The notes under the pieces: model-generated | What the model saw: the letters and a program-made list of their open reading frames with translations, nothing else | What the model was told of the DNA's origin: nothing | The model's database searches: none | In this document: in pieces, positions 1-13,357 of the stretch | How the letters are laid out: each line of letters opens with the position of its first letter | Position numbering within the stretch: position 1 is the stretch's first letter | Source of the DNA: Peltaster fructicola | Taxonomy: Eukaryota > Ascomycota > Dothideomycetes | Reading direction: 5' to 3' | NCBI GenBank assembly: GCA_001592805.2 | Contig: CP051140.1 | Coordinates: 1,923,501 to 1,987,500 of the forward strand | DNA length: 64,000 nucleotides | Program-made: the position numbers and the translations under genes

Positions 1-1461
1 GTTTTCTGCGAAGTAGTTTCCGACTTCAGGACAGTCGACCTTGACCAGCTCTCGAGCACGAAATGCGGCATCAAGATGGTCAGCAATGTCGGGCACAAAG
101 CCGAACTCATTGAGAAACTTGATCTTGCACTCTCTGTCGCAAGCCTTAGCGATCTTGAACATCTCAGTCTTGAGAAGTCCACCCATATCTTGAGTACATT
201 GCAGCAGATGTGGATGTGACTCGAACCAATCTTTGCGGAATGGATCGAAGATCTTGATTGTGATCTCGCGCACTTCTTCGATAGTCACATCCTGTGGTGC
301 AGCCTTCTTCAAGTCGTTGAACGTGAAATACTTCTTGATCGGAAATGGAATGCCCATCTTCTTGAAGAAATCGCTCGGCTTTGAGCTCACGCTACCTCCC
401 AGTGTTTCTAGGACATCTAATGGTGGTGCTTTGTTCTTTCGGGAACGTGCTGATCGATGTGACTTGCCAGTGTTGGCACTCTCTACACTTGCAGCCTCCG
501 ATGATCCGACTTTCTTCTGTCTACGCTTCCTGCGTTGGGTTGATCCACTGTATTCGCCGGTGTCGAGACCTTTGACGCTCACGACCTTTGATGGTGGTAC
601 CATGCTCTCACGATCAAGCGGATTGATCCCTAGGTGGCATGAGTTGCTGATAGTGACGCCTTCGCTGGCTGTGATTGCTGGTGGTCCCATGCTCTTATGA
701 TGAGCTGGGAAGGGAGTAGGTGCGCTGGGCTTGGTAGCAGCAGCGTAATTGACTCTTGCACTCTCTGGCAATGGTGTATTGTTCTCATGACGAGCTCGAG
801 CAGTTGCTGGGTAATGTGGCTCACTGGTCATGCAACCTTTGCCTATTCCAGCCTGCAATGACGGCGCTTTGTTCTCCTGACGAGACGGAGCGTGGACTGA
901 CTGGGTTGTATTGCTGACTTCCACGCCTTTGATATAGCGTACAGTGCCTTGAGCACGAGGTGAAAGAACACGAGCACGGCTTTGTGTGTGCTCTAGCTTA
1001 CGACCACGCTGGGTCTTCCACATGGCACGTTCCTCTCCAACCTGATTGATCAAGCGATCGAAGTCAGCATCGACGTCAAGATTGTTGCCCATGCGATGGC
1101 CTTGGCCAGCCCAGCGAGCTTCAAGTCGATGCTGTGTATCATCAACTTCAAGTGCTGCTCCTGCTGTAGAGTGGTCAGCTCATGACCGTGGTTAGCCAAT
1201 ATACATACCGTTCCAAGCTTTGATTGCCTTGTTCTGGAGAGTGTCGTTAGTAAGCCGATCGACCTTCTTCTGGTGATCCATGCGAGCTTTCTGTACGGCT
1301 GCATCTTGAGCTCGCTCGTCGATCTGGATTGCTCGACCGCGAGCGTCTGCTTGTGGTGTTGAGATTTCGTGACGTCTGCCTAGTCCGAGGTCAAGGAGCA
1401 TCTGGGCGATGGCTTGCTCGTCTGTGGTCCCCATGTTGGAGATTGGTGCGGTGTCATGCAC
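1..1461 (-). CDS. Hypothetical protein, 3' end outside window
   Basis: Two exons: 1461-1209 and 1163 to the left edge, split by a 45-nt intron (1208-1164) with GTATGT donor, CTGAC branch motif and CTACAG acceptor. Joining them gives one uninterrupted frame of about 470 codons to the window edge, so the stop lies outside. I chose the ATG at 1461; a second in-frame ATG lies nine codons further in (MGTTDEQ). The N-terminal 100 residues are charged and probably helical. The middle is low-complexity, rich in basic, Ser and Pro residues (including RRKRRQKK, a possible nuclear signal). The last 120 visible residues look folded, with alternating acidic and hydrophobic segments starting near DFFKKMGIPFPIKKYF. 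I do not recognise the family. The consistent splice and long frame make a real gene likely; the function is unknown. Confidence 0.75.
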
Positions 1462-4400
1462 AGTATGGAAGGGTGTGTTGCGGTGATGTTATTGGTGAAA
1501 GAGCGAGAAGCGATGTTCTCTGAGTAGGACGCACGGAGACATGCGGCAGCAACCGTTCTCGCTAAACGAGGAAGGAGCATATACAAGGACTGCAAACATG
1601 TGACGATCGCAATGAAGCGTTTCACTTGTGAACCTATAGAAGGTAACGGCTGTGAGTTCTGCTTATGACATTGAGTACTCCTGCTGCTAGGTGCTCGGCT
1701 TCCAAGCTATCGCAACGTGCAGCGCTCAAGGCATGGCCAGCCCGGGACTATCGAGGCTGAGCAGGATGTTTGAGATGTCTGAAGTCTTACAGAGCGAGTG
1801 TCTGGACCATCCGAGTCCAAAAGGCCTGGCATGTTCGTGTGATTGCGAGTGTACAGCTTCAGGCCGACGGAAGATGCATGAATCGATCGATAAGGGCAGT
1901 AATGTCGCACACGAAAGGCCATGCAACACGCTCTGGAGACCATCGCTACCCGTGTTGCTAAACTGCTGCTAAACTGACAATCCTCATGCCTACTTCACTC
2001 ATCGCTTGTTTGTCCTTGATCTCTGCATGTGTATACGGTGTATAACCTTGTCTTTCGTCCTCACTGTTCGAGGGCGGGACATTGACATTGGCGACCTGGC
2101 TACGCCTTGATGGTGATTCTCGTATCTTCACCAAGCTCGTGCCGATCGAAGCGTTCCTAACGCCACCGGTCTGTTCCCATCTCTTGAAGCTTTGGTGGCC
2201 AGTCTCTGTCTGTGATCGACTGGGCGAGCCGTTGAGAGCAATTGCTCAGAGTCTGTTGGACTTGAGGCCATGGAAGCTTGGGACAAATCCTGCTGATGAA
2301 TGTAAACACTCGCTAGCCGCAGTAGAGGACTGCTTCGTGCGTAAGATACTGATGCTGGAAGCATTATCTGAGTTTGGCAGTTGAGCCACGACGACGACCA
2401 AGTACTGTAGAGTTTTGCTTGACCTGCAGCTCCAGATTATCGTCGAGGGCCACGTGGTTGGCAGCGCCCTTCTCTCCATCTCGTCGATGGCATGGAACCT
2501 CATCATCAGTGGATGAGTAGAGGGGTTCCCATGCTCTCGGTCCTTCTCAGTAATCGCAGGCGTGCTGTTGGAGACCAAACGCTGGGAGTCAGACGCTGGC
2601 AGCATGCGTTCCTGTTATTGCAGCGATTGGTCGAAGATCAGTCTTGCTAGACAATTCATATGCTTGGTTGACGATTCAGAGAACAGAGCTTCCTGAAGAT
2701 GTAGTAGCCAGGTCTGATGACAATTCCGCACTGATGGTTTTGGGGCGAGTGCTTACACAGAATGCTGCCACGGATCTAGACGTCGAGCCGGTATGTTCAG
2801 CACGCGCTGAGCGACCAGGCTCGTAGATGATGCCTGCGAAGTGTCACCAAGCGCTCTCACGGCAGCTTGTCCACGCCTCACCCAGCTCATGTCTAATGAT
2901 CCTGCTCCTGCCACATCAAGCCATTGCATCATCTAGCGGCCTGAAACGCCAAAGCCGAGCGTCTGGTTGCCAGTCTATGTCGTTATATAGATAGTCTCCT
3001 TCATGATTAATGATACCGAGTGCTTGATGACTGTGAGGTGGTTCAGTGCAGCTCAACAACGACGATAATTGGCTCTGTCTGTTACCGATATTGTACCTGC
3101 TGATCGTACGATCGCGTAATGCTGCCCAATTTGGGTGGCTGATGAGCCGGCATACTGGTGAGTGTGTTCCGTTGGTGATAGCAAGCGAGCGTCCGTGCAG
3201 GGTGTAGGGTATAAGTACTCTCCCATCTTCCTGCTCCTTCTCTTCTTCTTCCTTCATATTTTGTGTCACGATCTTTAGTCGCTTTCGAGTGACGTGAGAT
3301 TAGGGGTTGGGGCTTACGAGCAAAGGTGACCTTATGGCCACTGGGAGGCTTCAGGGCCGTAGGGTGATAGGCTTACGAGCCACAACAAAATACAATCTTT
3401 GAAACCTTCTTGTGCATCGCACTACCTTTTTCATCAAGCTGTCTGTATCGACAGGCCTTTGGAGAAGAAACGAAGCCTTTGCTCTGTTCAACGATGTATC
3501 CTCACTGCGCTTGTAGTGGCATGTCCAAGGCGTTGTTCAAGGTGCCATGCCTCCAAGCAGGTCGTGTAGAGGCGCTCGTTGCGTGTAGAAAGCTCCTTGG
3601 TACCGCATAGTGTTCATACGAACGAGCCGTGCCCCCGTTATCTTGATGAAGAGTAGCAAGTCCTCGGGTCAAGCAATACTGTAGCGGAGCCTCGTGTGGT
3701 CAAGACCATCGCACACATGTAGTTCCACGACGACGATAGCAGCCGTGAGAGGAGACGCGTGTTGCGTCTACAAGTCACAGTGTGCAGTGCTGCCGTGGAT
3801 GGCAGCACCATCAGAACGTTCAAGCGCCATAGTTGTTCGATCGCTCAGCTCCCTTCGCGTGAGCCTTTCCGTGAGATAGTCTCGTAATGCTCTGCTTGGA
3901 CGCGAAGAGTGCGAACAGACGTGCATGTGAAATGACCGATTCGCGAGTACGCAGCATTGAAAGACTTATCTCACGAGAAGGCACGTGGTACTCGTCGTTC
4001 AACACCGTACTCTTGTAGCTCTGGCAAGACTATACAGTCCTGTGGAGGGCGGATCTCTCTTATCATGAGTCGGCAAGTGACAAATTTCGAGCGCTTGCTG
4101 TGACGACCGCTATGCTGAAAATCATTGAGAGCTGCAAGGTCTCGACAAGATTATCAGGCTACTTTGCTCGAGCAACGATGATAACACGAAGATCAATACC
4201 TTCGAGCTCCCCAACGACATCGCGTACTCAGCACTTGAAGCACAACAGGCAAGCGTCCGCTGAGTATTCGACGACTCTTTCCATCACAAGAGTGACAGTA
4301 GTGAGTGTTGATCGTGTTGACAACAAACTCATCATTACGTGTGCCAGCTATGCATAACCACAGCGGCAGATACACCTTGAGGCAAATGTACTATTGCTCG

Positions 4401-7400
4401 GCCTTACCGATACAAGTGCTTCCCGAGATCGTCGCAGAGTCGTTCACGCAACTCGAAACCGATCGTGCAAGCCTCGACGCAGTGATAGCCCTAGCGACAA
4501 GCAGTTTGAGAACGTCGCTCACTGTGATAGCCAACCGCCACAATGATACGACCCCAACACGCAGCGCATTGAAACTGATCGACTGGAAAGCCCCTCAGCC
4601 ATCGGATCTGCAGCGGTCTTGTGACGCCAGGTCGAGTTACGAAAGAGAAGGTTACTGCGTTCCTTGCCAGCAGTTTGCAACCAGCCTTGCGTGGAGTGCA
4701 TAGCCATACCTGGGACAGGTGCTTCAAGTGCGAAGGCGAGCGCGAGAGCTTGTACATTGATCGAGCAGCAATTGACAAGCAGTGATGGCCACGGCGACTC
4801 CATGCGATGCAGAACACCTTGCAGACCGTGGGACCAGTGCTGTTATGGGGATTGGCGTGGGTCCGGCAGCAGCCAGATCACGAAGAACGACAAGCAAGTA
4901 TGGCAGGGCTCAGTGACACTGCACGAAGCAATTGATCCGCCGTACTCGCTGATGCCTCCTGCGCTCGCAGGTCGTCCATACAACTAGAACATGGTGGGAT
5001 TGCAATCGACAGTCTCGGCAACAACGACAATGGTGTTCAAAGGTGTCAAGGCCAGTCAGGGAACACCACAAGTCCAGCGTTGGTTGGACTGCCGTGGCAG
5101 CCATTCTCCAAAAGATCTGTTGGGAGCACAAAGGCAGTGGTAACGCTGGCAGAAGGTTGATGCGGTAGCGGGTGTACACGATAAGACGATAGGATCGAGT
5201 GTCCAACAAGGCAGGACGGAAGACCACGGCAGTCGTTGCTGGGTCACTGCTCCGTGACGGCACAGCAATGATGCTATTGGTTTGCCACAACGTCGTCTGC
5301 TGAGGAGCACGACTGACTTCGTTGTTCTCGTTTGCACACTGCTCTCGGGTCTGGTCATTCGTGTGACCTCGACTTCACAAGCTGCCGCGGTGGAATCTTC
5401 GGGCCAGTAAGCGACATGTCTCTGCTTACCAGCAACGACTATAAGCTCTGCTGTGGACAACAGCATTCATCGACCTGCTGTGAGCTGACGCTTATTGTCG
5501 ACAGCGAGAACCATCGAGCTAGACAGCGAATAGTCCGTAACAGTTACCGCCGACGGCAAGGCGATGACATGCTCTTGCAACCAGCAGTTGACATCCCTGA
5601 GAGCATCACTAGTGTAGGACTCCGACAGCATTGCATGCTCAGCGCTATACTTCTACCGCATGGTCGGTATGCAGCTCAAGAATCTAGGTCTCTGCTGTGA
5701 GTGCGGCTCAAGCTTGCAGCCTCGCCTCTTCAAGCCATGCTGCAGATGTAGCGATGACAGAAGGACATCTTTGTCGACGGCAGCTTTGGATGGAAGCACA
5801 GCGTCGATCGTGCGCAATGGTGCTGAGCTGTGCTGTGTCTTTGCCGAATCCTGCATGAACTAGCAAGGCATCGAGAACTTGCTCAGCTCATCCTTACGAT
5901 GCTGTTGAGTCTGCGTACATCATCTCGAAAAACTCCTAGCACTCATCGCTATCTTCTGCCATCACGGCTGGCACTGTGTCGTAACAGTGACGGCCGTACG
6001 TCGGCGGTTGTACTGAACTCAGCCGGACGAGCGCCATACACTACAGCATCAGAAGGCTTGTCTGCTGGAGCCGCAGACCTCCAAGCTCTCTGGCAAGCAC
6101 TGTATGAGCACTGTTAGTGATAGACGATCGTCCTGATCTGGTTGTCGTCATCAGCATTTGCAATGCACATCGCTGGCCGTCTGTTCTTGCATTGCTGTGC
6201 ATCGAATGTGGCAAGGTTCAGTAGAGGTAAGCAACAAGATCATGATGAGAGGCCTCGACGGCATGCAATGTCTTTCAAGAAGGTGTTGAGCGGATGGGCA
6301 AACAGCGATGTCGTTTGCTGTTTCGTCTGATCTTTCCAAGCGCAAGTTTCACTCATTTCATCGTCGGGAATGTGGTGCCGGGACCCACCGGCGGCGACGA
6401 CGACACTCGACCCTCGACGGGACGACACTTCATTGTTCATCTCTTTGAGCACAACAACAGCCTCGCCCATCATCAAAACCCCACATCAAGGAGGCTCGCT
6501 GGTCTTGAGTATCTTCGTCTGGATTCGAAGTCGAGATGAGACACATCTTTTGACCACGATGCAGATTCTGCAGCATAGCAGTTCATCATCACCGGACTCG
6601 TCTTCGATGCAACACAGTCCTCTGTCCACCCTTCGATATCCAATGCTGCTCATGGTCCAAGGTTGAGTACAGCTCCACCTCTGTCCGAGCCGCCAACACT
6701 GCAGCGAGACGAGGTGAAAGACAAGAGATGGACGATGACGGTCGAGGCTCGAGACACATAGCGCCACGCAGGTCTGAGTGAGAATATGCAGGTCTGCTGA
6801 ATACGTCAGGCAAGCTCAGTGATAGAGCATCTGATGCCGACAAGGAGTCGAGACTGAGCTCTGGCAGCCTGTCCGGTCTTCTCTTGTATGTCTGCACACG
6901 AGTTGGCCTGCAGTGAGCATACGAGACTTGTCTGCCATACCTCAGTCCAAGAATTGCCAGCAGTGCAAGGCAAAGCAGTCTTGACAACAACCATCTCATC
7001 CTCGAGTGTTGCCTAGACTTCGGAAGCTGAGGCAGCTTGAGCATTGGTCCAGCATCCGGTAATGCTGATGGCGAGCGCCGTTTCGCTTGTCGGCAAGACT
7101 CATTGGCTGATGAATCATGGTGAGCATCTGTTCGACAGTTGCAGCATATTCCGGCTCCTCTGGCTTTGCAGCCTGTATGGTTGATGACTTCATCAAGACC
7201 ATGAGTGAAGGTTCATCGTCTGCCAAAGAAAGGCATCTCTGGTGACGGCCTATCGTCAGCCCTTCTAAGATCTGCATAACAGGTAGCAGCTCGGCATCGG
7301 TGGCTCCGCTATACGCAACACTGGCGACAGCTTTGTCGGTGGCCTAAGATCTGCATGATGTGGCCCACGATCTCCATGATGTGATAGCACCATGTCGTCG

Positions 7401-10400
7401 CTGAGTGTTGAGCTCCAAGATTGTCGAGCATTGCTAGATGCAACATCGAACCCAGCCGTCTATTATACCCAAACCCGCAAGCCGCAAGCATGCTCCTGCT
7501 ATCAAGTCGTGGTCATACCCGGCTCAGTCAACCTCCGTCAGATGTGGGTGGTCTACGTCTGTTACGCCGATGCGGTGGCTTCGACAATACTGTCCCATAT
7601 ATCAAGATCAAATGTTCGATCAAGGTCTTGCTGATGCTAGCATCCTGTTGTCGACTTGCCACCTGAATCTCCAAGCTCTTTCTGACCTCAGGTCTACTGT
7701 CGGTACTCGTCCGCCAATCTGCAGTCAAGCTCATTGTGGCCGTCGCCGCCAGTGCGTATAACCGACTCATTGCCCTACACTCTGGCTGAAGCTGGCCCAC
7801 TACGATGCTGAAGGAGAAGTCTTTCTTGATGTGCTACAGCACTATGAGATTGCCCTACTCCTTGAGAGCGTGGATATGGTGATCAGCTTCGAGCTGGTCG
7901 TCGCCTTTGAGGATGACACCCTTGGGCTGGGTCGCGACAATCCCGCGTCGTACTGGACCTACACTGTTGTCATCTGCTTACGACCGTTTAGTTGCGTCGC
8001 TCCATACTGCGCATGTGTAGCAGAGAGCAACAAGAACGAGTGCAGCCGTCTGCACGCGACCGCGGACGACCTCGACGTTCCGTCGCTGCCGTCGTGCAGT
8101 GCAATCAATACAGACCAGAAGTACATTGCCGTGGTGTTGTATCGATCTAGCCGAAGAGAAAGGTGGTGTATTTGGAGTGGTCACTGCAGTATGTTGTGAC
8201 TTGAGAGCTGCGGGCGGCGCAGCTCTCACGCTGGAAGTCAGCACGCTCAGTATGCCACCAAACGCATCACGGGCTACACACGCGCTGGACGCATATAGAG
8301 CACACGTCTCTGCTCCTCGAAACAAGAGACTCGTGCCACAAGCTCATCGTCACCACACCTCATCGACCGCCTGGATACCTAGTGGGTTCTCATGTCTGGG
8401 AGTGCACCCCACTGTTGTGGAGGTTCATATATCCACAGAAAGGGTTCACCCTCGCCCCTAGGGGCTTAAGGTATGTTAGTCTATCCGTCAGGCGGCGGTG
8501 ACAGTTGTACCGATGAGCTGTGCCTCAGGTACGCAATCTTTGGAAAACCCTTCACACAATGTGATACTTTTTGCAGGTTGCGAGTACGAATCCGGCTGAG
8601 GCACGCTCTTTTACTTGCTACACACTCGCCATGTGGACATCTTGGTGTTCACACTATCGCCAAGGCACGCATGCACGAGGGGCTCAATTATGGACGCGTA
8701 GTCTTCAACAGACTCGTATCTGACTTGAGTTTTGCATTCGGGCAATGCGTGAGGCACTGCGGAAGCAATGTAGACAATCGGCCACCGCAGCAGCGATGCA
8801 CCACCGCGATGAATGTAGACATTTTGGTGGCCATGCATGGGTAGGGGATAGACAGCGCAGCAGCCATGACATCGGCATCAGACTGCAATGTTTGTTCTCT
8901 ATGAGCAACAACACGCAGGCACGGAGACTCGATTCATGGGTAATTGTCTGCTCCGATGGTCAAGAAGCAGTGTCTGCTACAGAACGACCTGCAGTCAAAA
9001 CGCTCTTCATGAACTACAGCGAGTAGCGAAACATCGGCCTACTCTTTATTGCTTGAACGAAGACTACTCAGCAGCCCGTGGAGATATGGCAATTTTTGAG
9101 AACCAGATCTGTTGCTACGATACTGCTAGCAAGTGGTCATGTCTTGCACGTAATGGAGCAGAAAGAAGCTGACAGGCTGAGCTTGAACGTGTGTCCTTGC
9201 GCAATACCAGGCCAGTAACCATATCCTTGCTTGGCGATTTTTACAGCAGCCAGAGAAGCGTCCTGCACCAGTCGCCGACCCAGCTGCTCCTGGCCTCAAC
9301 TACGCAGGCCTGGGACCACGCCTCTCACTCGGCTGAACACTACAGAGCGACTGTTCTGCTCACAAGTGCAAAGTGGCGCTGACCATCGCCCAGCTCACAT
9401 CAATCAGTCCTTGTGCAGCATATCATACGAGGTGTCTCGCATGGGCAAAGGTGTGGCACGCTGTGTATCTCTCCCAGCTCTTCTGCCCAGTTCTGTTGAT
9501 GCTCCCGACGCAGCAGATGACACCTCATCCATTTCATGCCAATACCCGCCCCGCCCTGCTCTTGCCAGTCACCATCTGATATGCCTGTCTCATTACAACA
9601 GATAGTATTGGTTGTGTCGATCGTCATGCTTGCGGAAGTGCAGAGCAACTTCTCGAGTAACGAAAGGACGACTGAATCTCTTCCGGTCTTTCGATCACGT
9701 CTGAAGGCTGGTCAGTTTTGGGCAAAGGGTGCTCAGCAGACCACTTGCCTTACACATCGCCCGCACAACGACTTTTTCGCATTATCGTGACGTGGATGGT
9801 TGAGTGTGGTCAGTTCTCCGCCTGCTCAGCCCCTGACCCTCATCTATGGTGTGGTTCATGGCCGGTTCTGTCAGTGGCACTTGCTACAGTGATCAGCAAT
9901 GTCGAGGAAGCATTCTGCAAGCAATCCATGAGAGGAAATCCAGCTGGGCACATCTCGATTGACCATCAGCAGCACTCGCCGCTTTTGCGAATGCACCGGT
10001 TCGGCGTAGAGAAGCACATCGCTTGCCATCCCGTAATTGAATGCTCAAGCGGTTGCGACGTGAGCTCGAGTGGTTGTCGAAAGTGCTCGCCGCACCACTA
10101 CGATGCTCTTATGTCCACTTCGACTCCTCGCCCGGCAACGAAGAATGCATGACGGACCGACGTCCCATCGTGCACCATCTCTTCCTCGATCCTCGCCCGG
10201 CAGACCGCAAAACAGTAGTAGGAACACCATCTTACAGGTCATGGTTCTGAGACAAAGCCTGGGCTCTGAGGGTGAAGGTCCCGACCATGCGCGATCAACG
10301 CAGGCCAATCGCATTGCGGAGGTCGCTCTTGTGCAGTAAGGATTGCACTGGTGATATTTCATCTGCTATCGCCGCTGGTTAGCAAGGATATGATTCGGCA

Positions 10401-12254
10401 CCTAGGCTCCAGGAGGGTAAATGTTGCACCCGTTATTGACTTGGCATATGATACTGCTGGTGCTGGGCATCATTCGTTGCGACCGACTTGCTCGTGACAA
10501 CGAGCACTGCGTAGCTCATGATCCTGGGTCTCAACATCTGTGTGGTGCTGTCAAGCAGGTGTAGTGATCTCGGACACGCAAGTCAATTGAGAAGACTCGA
10601 AGCTTGGCGTGCTGATGGGCAACAATCGCCGAAGCCAGACTGCATACAACGCCTCAGAAGACCTGTGCTCCAGCAACACGGCAACATGCATGCAGGTATC
10701 AAGGTCAGGATCGACATAACGCTGCAAATATTATGCTGTATGGTACAGCAGGAGAAGATGATGCGGTGCACATCATGCAGGGTATGGTGCAAGGCGATTG
10801 AGACCCTGATGTTCAGGTATATGAGCCCAGAAACACTAGTTCCGACTGCCCTTAGGGGCTTATAGGTAAGTGGTTTGGAATAGTAGGTTGTTTCCTTATT
10901 GGTTTCCTTCTCCTCTCCGCTGGCTTCTGTAGGCAAGGTTGGGTACACATTTCCTTATCAAATCTCTCACTATGGCACAGCCTGTAGTCTACACCCTACC
11001 ATGCAAGAGGACTGTAGATGGCAGGCAAGTCCTAGAAAACATTTTTTGCCCATATGAAGGAGCACGATACCATTCTTTAGGCCATGGCAGCACACCAGCG
11101 AGCGCTATATGCTCATTACATTGACTTGGTTGCTTTTTGCGAGCTACGTGGGTTCGAAACCCGAATAAGCCTAAGGGACACACCCACGTGGCAGACCGTG
11201 TCATAACAGGAGCAAGCACTCTATCAACAAAGCAAAGCATTTCAGTAGCATCAGTAGCAGACTGCTGAGCGCGAGCACAAGGAGAGTCAATTGCTTACAG
11301 CAGTTTGTATTCTTGATGCACTGCACGAGCAGCTTCACCATTCGCTTTGCAAGCACGCCCAATACTGACACTGGCGAGCGCTTTGGCGAGCGTTCTCAAA
11401 AGCATGCCATAGCAGCCGCTCGATGCTCGAATTCAGCAGAGGCTGCATTTACTTGGAGATGCACTCAGCAGTGAGTAACACGATGTCAATGATAATCTGG
11501 CCACAAAGCAGCATCAAGCAGTAATCACAGCTAAATCACGATCAGCGCAGCACCACGCCTCGTCAACATCCTAACGATCACGTTGATGAATAAGCCAACT
11601 TCAGTCGGTAAGGTCCAAAGCACACCATACCATCACTGACCTTCCCTCCGCTCCGGACCTCAAGAATAGTTCAAGCATGCTAGGTGCTCAAAACGCATTT
11701 CTGCATCACCAGGAGTGGTCATGTACTTCAACAGGAACCCACCAAGAATTTACCGATGTTCAAGTACCTTCGAGCGCAACAATCAGAGTATCCCAAAGCG
11801 TTGGAGAAGCGAAAGAGTTATGAAGTAGAAAATAACTCAGGCCAAGCCACACGTCACTGTCGATATAGTCAAACATCCAGCCGATGATCCAGACACAATG
11901 CACAGTCGTGCAGCTAGCTAAGAAGCCTCACCCTGCGAGGACTATCAACGCCTACGATATATCAGAAGACGAGCACAAGTGGTGAGCATAGACAATCGGC
12001 ATACACAAGAAGCACGGGAGAAGTGTATGGCAGTAAAGTTGTGAATGCTTCAGCAACGTCGCTAGAGCTTGCTCATCCATTCAGAAAACAGCTAGAGCAC
12101 TGGTCCTATATGGTGTCATCATTTACAACGGGATCTAGCCAGCTCCAACTATGGGTATCAAGATATCACGAATACACATCAGGAGAGGTTCGAGCATCGT
12201 GCATGCTTCAGCAGTCACGACAGACATCTCTTATATCTGAAGCATCATCGCTGA
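1462..12254. other. Gene-poor stretch of about 10.8 kb
   Basis: No gene can be supported here. Open frames on both strands stay below about 155 codons, lack matches to families I recognise, and do not join through introns of the kind seen in neighbouring genes. Donor motifs such as GTAAGT or GTATGT paired with CTRAC and AG at 44-60 nt are nearly absent, unlike in the flanks. Base composition looks similar to the flanks by eye, so strong AT enrichment from repeat-induced mutation is not apparent. Small features seen: a short tandem motif near 7340-7385 (GATCTSCATGATGTG twice), a perfect 9-bp inverted repeat (8520-8528 with 8596-8604), and CCC(C/T)TAGGGGCTTA near 8455 and 10852. It may hold decayed genes, non-coding RNA genes or lineage-specific genes I cannot recognise. 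Confidence 0.6.
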
Positions 12255-12432
12255 AATGCAGCAATCTCAGCCCAGAGCAACGTCTTCAATGCAGCAATCT
12301 TGGCTCAGAGCAACGTCTTCAATGCAGCAACCTTGGCCCAGATCAACGTCTTCAATACAGCAATCTTGGCCTAGATCAACGTCTTCAATACAGCGATCTT
12401 GGCCTAGATCAACGTCTTCATTGCAGCATCCT
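12255..12432. repeat. 33-bp minisatellite, about 5.4 units
   Basis: Tandem units begin at 12255, 12288, 12321, 12354 and 12387, exactly 33 bp apart, with a partial sixth from 12420. Each holds a core like CAACGTCTTCAATRCAGC. Units differ at a few positions, so the array is not very recent. Because 33 is a multiple of three, all three forward frames stay open across it and would encode 11-residue repeats (for example LQCSNLGPDQR). The array lies only about 25 bp past the stop codon of the reductase on the opposite strand, so it probably forms part of that gene's 3' untranslated region. Confidence 0.9.
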
Positions 12433-12456
12433 CGCATAAGCTCGCACTCTGCATGC

Positions 12457-13357
12457 TTACGCCGCATCTGTTGGATCCCAGTCTGGCATGGGTCAGTATG
12501 ATCATACACTGTCTTGTCAAGGACTTACCTGTGACAAGATACTCATCGAGTCCATCAAGCTTCTTCACATCGCCATCCTCAAGCACAAAGGCACCAACAT
12601 CAGCGTTCTCCTGGATCCTCTCACGCTTCACGCTCTTAGGCAAAGGCACATAGCCATGCTGCAATGACCAACGAACCATGATCTGAGCTGGGCTGGCATT
12701 GTACTTCTTGGCCAATTCTGCGATAACTGGATGCTTCATACGCAGTGCTCGTGCCAGCGGCGCATATGCTTCAACTACGATATCATGCTTCTGGCAGAAC
12801 GCTGTGAGATTGCTCCTGGTGTTGAAAGGATGCACCTCGATCTGATTGACAGCTGGAGCGATGCGTGGCTTGGACGCCAGCAACTCTTCGATGTGCTTCT
12901 CGCCGTAGTTGCTCACACCACCAATTCGGACTTCCTTGTCGAGGATAGCATCTTCGACTGCCCGCCAGCTCTCGAGTCGCATCTTCTTGCCTCCATACGG
13001 GCTATGAAGCAGGAAGAGATCGATATAACCCAGCTGGCTTTCTTCTACAGACTTCTTGATACTCTTACGTGCTTCCGCGTAAGTCGAGTTGCTTGCCAGC
13101 TTGGTGGTATAGTGAATGTCCTCACGCTTGATGTCTGGATTCTTGGCGAGATACTGCTTGATTGCTGTGCCTACCTGTCTCTCATTGTGGTACATCTGAG
13201 CAGAGTCGATAGCTCTGTAGCCAGCTTCGAGCGCCATCTGAGTCGCCTTGGAAGCTTCGTTGCCATTCATCAGGTACACGCCAAGATGTAGCCGTGGCAT
13301 AGTAGCGCCACTGTTCAGCTTGATGCGAGCTTGGAGAGGTGTGGTCAAGGATGTCAT
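12457..13357 (-). CDS. Aldo-keto reductase
   Basis: NAD(P)H-dependent carbonyl reductase of the aldo-keto reductase superfamily, probably cytosolic; the physiological substrate cannot be read from the sequence. Exon 1 is 13357-12529 and exon 2 is 12482-12457, with a 46-nt intron (GTAAGT donor, CTGAC branch, CCAG acceptor). The product is 284 residues, the usual size. The family's catalytic tetrad is complete: Asp51 and Tyr56 in DSAQMY, Lys86 in YTTKL and His118 in LLHSP. Splicing yields the C-terminus VTDWDPTDAA, usual for this subfamily; without splicing the frame would run on to 12404 inside the minisatellite. An upstream in-frame start at 13441 would add 28 residues with no family counterpart, so I chose MTSLTTPLQA at 13357. 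Confidence 0.93.

Noticed and set aside
6589-7044. Minus-strand frame with a signal-peptide-like start (MRWLLSRLLCLALLAILGL).
   Set aside because: The rest is Ser/Arg/Leu-biased without cysteine or domain pattern; the only intron-like piece is 33 nt. Probably chance.
7790-8200. Both strands give protein-like peptides (plus: ESVDMVISFELVVAFEDD; minus: GIVATQPKGVILKGDDQLEA).
   Set aside because: They are complements of the same bases, so at most one is real. No start or upstream exon could be joined on either strand.
8520-8604. Perfect 9-bp inverted repeat (GTGCCTCAG / CTGAGGCAC) enclosing an intron-like GTACGC..TTGCAG and followed by TTTT.
   Set aside because: Spacing resembles an 85-nt tRNA but the T arm pairs at only three of five positions and no D arm exists. 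No coding frame uses the intron-like part.
10850-11180. tRNA-like or inverted-repeat element: CCCTTAGGGGCTTAT on the left, GGGTTCGAAACCC (perfect B-box core) and ATAAGCCTAAGGG on the right.
   Set aside because: The arms are 300 bp apart with a 2-nt gap in the match, the D and anticodon arms cannot be drawn, and no target-site duplication is visible. It could be a tRNA-related relic but is not supportable as a gene or element.
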